A DNA stretch of 14,543 nt from Ventricola sp051883735. GTDB taxonomy: Bacteria > Bacillota > Clostridia > Christensenellales > Aristaeellaceae. The stretch spans positions 1 to 14,543 of the forward strand of contig JBJEUH010000163.1 in NCBI GenBank assembly GCA_051883735.1, in the 5' to 3' direction. Made by a program: the position numbers and the translations under genes. The notes beneath the pieces were generated by a model. It made no database searches and was not told the DNA's origin. It saw only the letters and a program-made list of their open reading frames with translations. The number at the start of each line of letters is the position of its first letter. Positions within the stretch are counted from its first letter, which is position 1. Below, one piece after another: positions 12,027 to 14,543 of this stretch.

Positions 12027-13766
12027 TTACTTCCTGCTGCGGTCCGTGTAATGGGTGTGCAGCAGCTCGTGCGCCCTGTGGCCGTTCGGCTCGCCGAGGT
12101 ACTCCGCATAGACCTTCTTGATGTCCGGGTTCTCGTGGGACTTGCGGATGGTCTTCGCCTCGTCCTCCGCGTAGAGGCCGGCCGCACGCACGGCGCGCGG
12201 ATCGACGTCCATACGGGTTTCGGCGTTCACGATCGGCTGGCCGCCGCCGTTGACGCAGCCGCCCGGGCAGGCCATAACCTCGATAAACGCGTAATCCGCG
12301 TCGCCCGCCTGAATGCGGCGGATGAGCTTCTTCGCCGCGCCGGTGCTGCTGGCGATCGCCACCTTGAGCTCCTTGCCGGCGAGGGTGAAGGTCGCTTCCT
12401 TGATGCCCTCGATGCCGCGGGCCGCGACGTAATCGACGTTCTCCACGGAGCGGTTCTCCAGCACGTCGGCCGCGGTGCGCAGCGCCGCCTCCATGACGCC
12501 GCCGGTCGCGCCGAAGATCGCCGCCGCGCCGGTGGACTCGGCGACCAGCTCGTCGAAGCACTCCTCGTCGGAGAGCTTCACGAAGTCGATGCGCGCGTCC
12601 TTGATCATGCGGGCCAGCTCACGGGTGGTGATGGAGATATCGACAGAGCGCATGCCGTCGGTCTCCATCTCCGGACGCTCGGCCTCGAACTTCTTCGCCA
12701 CGCACGGCATGACGGCGACAACCACGATGTTCCTCGGGTCGATGCCGGCCTTCTCGGCGTAGTAGCTCTTGATGATCGCGCCTTCCATCTGCATCGGGGA
12801 CTTGCAGGTGGACAGATTCGGAATCAGCTCCGGGAAGTTGTGCTCGACGTACTTGATCCAGCCCGGGGAGCAGGACGTGAACATCGGCAGCACGCCGCCG
12901 TTCTTGATGCGGCTGAGCAGTTCGGTGGCCTCCTCCATGATGGTGAGGTCCGCGCCGAAGTCGGTGTCAAACACCTTGTCAAAGCCGAGACGCTTGAGCG
13001 CCTGGGTCATCTTGCCGGTGACACGGGTGCCCATCGGCATGCCGAACTCCTCGCCCAGCGCGACGCGCACGGCCGGGGCCGGCTGCACAACGACGAACTT
13101 CTCCGGATCGGAGAGCGCGTCCCAGACCTTGTCGGTGTCGTCCTTCTCGCGCAGCGCGCCGACCGGGCAGGCGACGACGCACTGACCGCAGTTGATGCAG
13201 TCGGTCTCGCTCAGCTTCTTCTCAAAGGCCGGGGCGATGACGGTCTTGAAGCCGCGGTTCACCGCGCCGATCGCGCCGATGCCCTGCACATTGCGGCAGG
13301 CAGCCACGCAGCGGCGGCACAGGATGCACTTGTTCGGATCGCGGACGATGGACGGGGAGAAGTTGTCCAGCGGATACTCGATGTTCACGCCGTCGTACTT
13401 GCTCTCGTCCACGCCCAGATCCTTGGCCAGCGCCTGGAGCTCGCAGGTCCTGCTGCGCACGCAGGAGAGGCACTTGCGCTCGTGGTTGGAGAGGATCAGC
13501 TCCAGGACGGACTTCCTCGCCTGACGGACGGCCGGGGTGTTGGTCTTGACGACCATGCCCTCGGAAACCGGCATCACGCAGGCCGCAGCCAGCGCGCGCG
13601 CGCCGACGTCGACCACGCACATGCGGCAGGCGCCGATCTTGTTGACGTCCTTGAGGTGACACAGGGTGGGAATATGGATGTGCGCCTGATGGGCCGCTTC
13701 AAGGACGGTCGTACCGGCCTCAACCTGCACCTTCACGCCATCAATCGTAACGTTAACCATTGCCAT
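12027..13766 (-). CDS. hndD: [FeFe] hydrogenase catalytic subunit, HndD/HydA type
   Basis: 579 residues. Makes or consumes H2 at the H-cluster in a soluble NAD(P)/ferredoxin-linked complex. Domains in order: a [2Fe-2S] domain with Cys36, Cys47, Cys50 and Cys63; the His-ligated cluster His95, Cys99, Cys102, Cys108; two [4Fe-4S] motifs, Cys147/150/153/157 and Cys190/193/196/200; then the H-cluster domain with TSCSPGW at 297-303, MPCVAKKFE (Cys355) and EVMACPGGCVNGGGQP (Cys500, Cys504). The first H-cluster motif has Ser300 where TSCCPxW is usual. The C-terminal small-subunit-like tail is complete. The start at ATG 13766-13764 is nine bases from AAGGAG; the ATG at 13772 is too close. It follows hndC by 24 bp in one operon. 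The residue 300 change is discussed as a finding. Confidence 0.95.
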   Translation of the reverse strand: MAMVNVTIDGVKVQVEAGTTVLEAAHQAHIHIPTLCHLKDVNKIGACRMCVVDVGARALAAACVMPVSEGMVVKTNTPAVRQARKSVLELILSNHERKCLSCVRSRTCELQALAKDLGVDESKYDGVNIEYPLDNFSPSIVRDPNKCILCRRCVAACRNVQGIGAIGAVNRGFKTVIAPAFEKKLSETDCINCGQCVVACPVGALREKDDTDKVWDALSDPEKFVVVQPAPAVRVALGEEFGMPMGTRVTGKMTQALKRLGFDKVFDTDFGADLTIMEEATELLSRIKNGGVLPMFTSCSPGWIKYVEHNFPELIPNLSTCKSPMQMEGAIIKSYYAEKAGIDPRNIVVVAVMPCVAKKFEAERPEMETDGMRSVDISITTRELARMIKDARIDFVKLSDEECFDELVAESTGAAAIFGATGGVMEAALRTAADVLENRSVENVDYVAARGIEGIKEATFTLAGKELKVAIASSTGAAKKLIRRIQAGDADYAFIEVMACPGGCVNGGGQPIVNAETRMDVDPRAVRAAGLYAEDEAKTIRKSHENPDIKKVYAEYLGEPNGHRAHELLHTHYTDRSRK

Positions 13767-13790
13767 GTTCATTCACTCCTTCAGGCTATA

Positions 13791-14543
13791 TCAGGAACGG
13801 GAGATCGCGCCGAACTTGCACTTCTCCATGCAGGCGCCGCACTTGAGACACTTGGTGGTGTCGATGTAGTGCGCTTCGCGGACCTTGCCGCTGATGCAGC
13901 CGGCCGGGCAGTTGCGGGCGCACAGCGTGCAGCCCTTGCACTTCGCCGGGTCGATCTTGTAGGTCAGCAGCTTCTTGCAGTGGCCGGCCGGGCAGCGCTT
14001 CTCGTAGATGTGCGCCTCGTACTCGTGACGGAAATACTTGAGGGTGGAGAGCACCGGGTTGGGCGCGGTCTGGCCCAGGCCGCACAGGGCGGTCGCCTTG
14101 ATGGTGTTGGCCAGGTTCTCCAGCTTCTCGATGTCGCCGTCCTCGCCCTTGCCCTCGACGATGCGCTCGAGGATCTCGAGCATGCGCTTGGTGCCGATGC
14201 GGCACGGCGCGCACTTGCCGCAGGACTCGTCGACGGTGAAGTCGAGGAAGAAGCGGGCGATGTCGACCATGCAGTTGTCCTCGTCCATGACGATCATGCC
14301 GCCGGAGCCCATCATGGAGCCGATCGCGGTCAGGTTGTCATAGTCAATCTTGATGTCCAGATGGCTGGCCGGGATGCAGCCGCCGGACGGGCCGCCGGTC
14401 TGCGCCGCCTTGAACTTCTTGCCGTTCGGGCAGCCGCCGCCGATGTCGTAGATGATCTCGCGCAGGGTGGTGCCCATCGGGACCTCCACCAGGCCGGTGT
14501 TGTTGATCTTGCCGCCCAGGGCGAAGACCTTGGTGCCCTTGGA
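13791..14543 (-). CDS. hndC: NADH-binding hydrogenase subunit HndC/HydB (NuoF-like), C-terminal part
   Basis: About 250 residues, open at the window edge, so the FMN/NAD(H)-binding N-terminal domains lie outside. Visible: FALGGKINNTGLVEVPMGTTLREII (SLBB-type segment of NuoF), GGPSGGCIPASHLD, then the cluster-binding region ESCGKCAPCRIGTKRMLEIL with CGLGQTAPNP (Cys-x2-Cys-x2-Cys and a later Cys, the N3-like [4Fe-4S] site). The C-terminus has two more [4Fe-4S] motifs, CKGCTLCARNCP and CLKCGACMEKCKFG. The fused ferredoxin tail is typical of HndC/HydB and absent from ordinary NuoF. It accepts or gives electrons to NAD(P)(H) and passes them to HndD, encoded 24 bp downstream. HndA/B-type [2Fe-2S] subunit genes are expected just outside the window. 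Confidence 0.95.
   Translation of the reverse strand, partial: SKGTKVFALGGKINNTGLVEVPMGTTLREIIYDIGGGCPNGKKFKAAQTGGPSGGCIPASHLDIKIDYDNLTAIGSMMGSGGMIVMDEDNCMVDIARFFLDFTVDESCGKCAPCRIGTKRMLEILERIVEGKGEDGDIEKLENLANTIKATALCGLGQTAPNPVLSTLKYFRHEYEAHIYEKRCPAGHCKKLLTYKIDPAKCKGCTLCARNCPAGCISGKVREAHYIDTTKCLKCGACMEKCKFGAISRS

Noticed and set aside
1..14543. Defence island, prophage or biosynthetic cluster
   Set aside because: No nuclease/helicase/toxin set, integrase, phage structural gene or synthase module is encoded; the genes are housekeeping, repair, transport and hydrogen metabolism.

Overview
The window looks like chromosomal DNA from a GC-rich, strictly anaerobic member of the Bacillota (Clostridia; a gut lineage such as Christensenellales or Oscillospirales is plausible but is a guess). 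The basis is an ileS gene under T-box control, -35/-10 promoters with AAGGAGG-type ribosome sites, an NAD(P)-linked trimeric [FeFe] hydrogenase, and intrinsic terminators after many genes. No rRNA, tRNA, CRISPR, phage or insertion-sequence gene was seen. Most of the window is ordinary core genome cut into short transcription units.

Layout: (1) 1-1736: the 5' part of ileS on the minus strand with an isoleucine T-box leader; its promoter is divergent from that of rarA. (2) 1737-3480: rarA (plus), then a 312-bp non-coding palindromic element with terminal inverted repeats and a plus-strand terminator. (3) 3479-7282: three minus-strand genes: a large GT-C type membrane glycosyltransferase, a GNAT acetyltransferase, and an MFS exporter whose promoter lies inside the end of the acetyltransferase gene, giving a structured leader of about 185 nt. 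(4) 7454-8162: an ANTAR RNA-binding regulator with a degenerate receiver domain. (5) 8263-9851: a divergent pair, a cysteine-desulfurase-like enzyme (minus) and a DUF3343 small Se/S-carrier-like protein (plus). (6) 9862-10633: nth (endonuclease III) followed by three tandem terminator-like hairpins. (7) 10634-11108: a 46-residue membrane-protein gene with its own decorated promoter and terminator. (8) 11108-11957: an AlkD-like DNA glycosylase gene and a solo, diverged copy of half of the palindromic element. (9) 11979-14543: the last two genes of a bifurcating-type hydrogenase operon (hndC partial, hndD) with a terminator.

How the genes relate: rarA, nth and the AlkD-like gene are genome-maintenance functions but are not one operon. 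The desulfurase and DUF3343 genes probably work together in sulfur or selenium transfer. HndC and HndD form the NAD(P)- and H2-handling core of a soluble hydrogenase. The least explained material is non-coding: the palindromic repeat family (3062-3373 and 11911-11957), the exporter leader (4577-4767) and the promoter region of the 46-residue protein.
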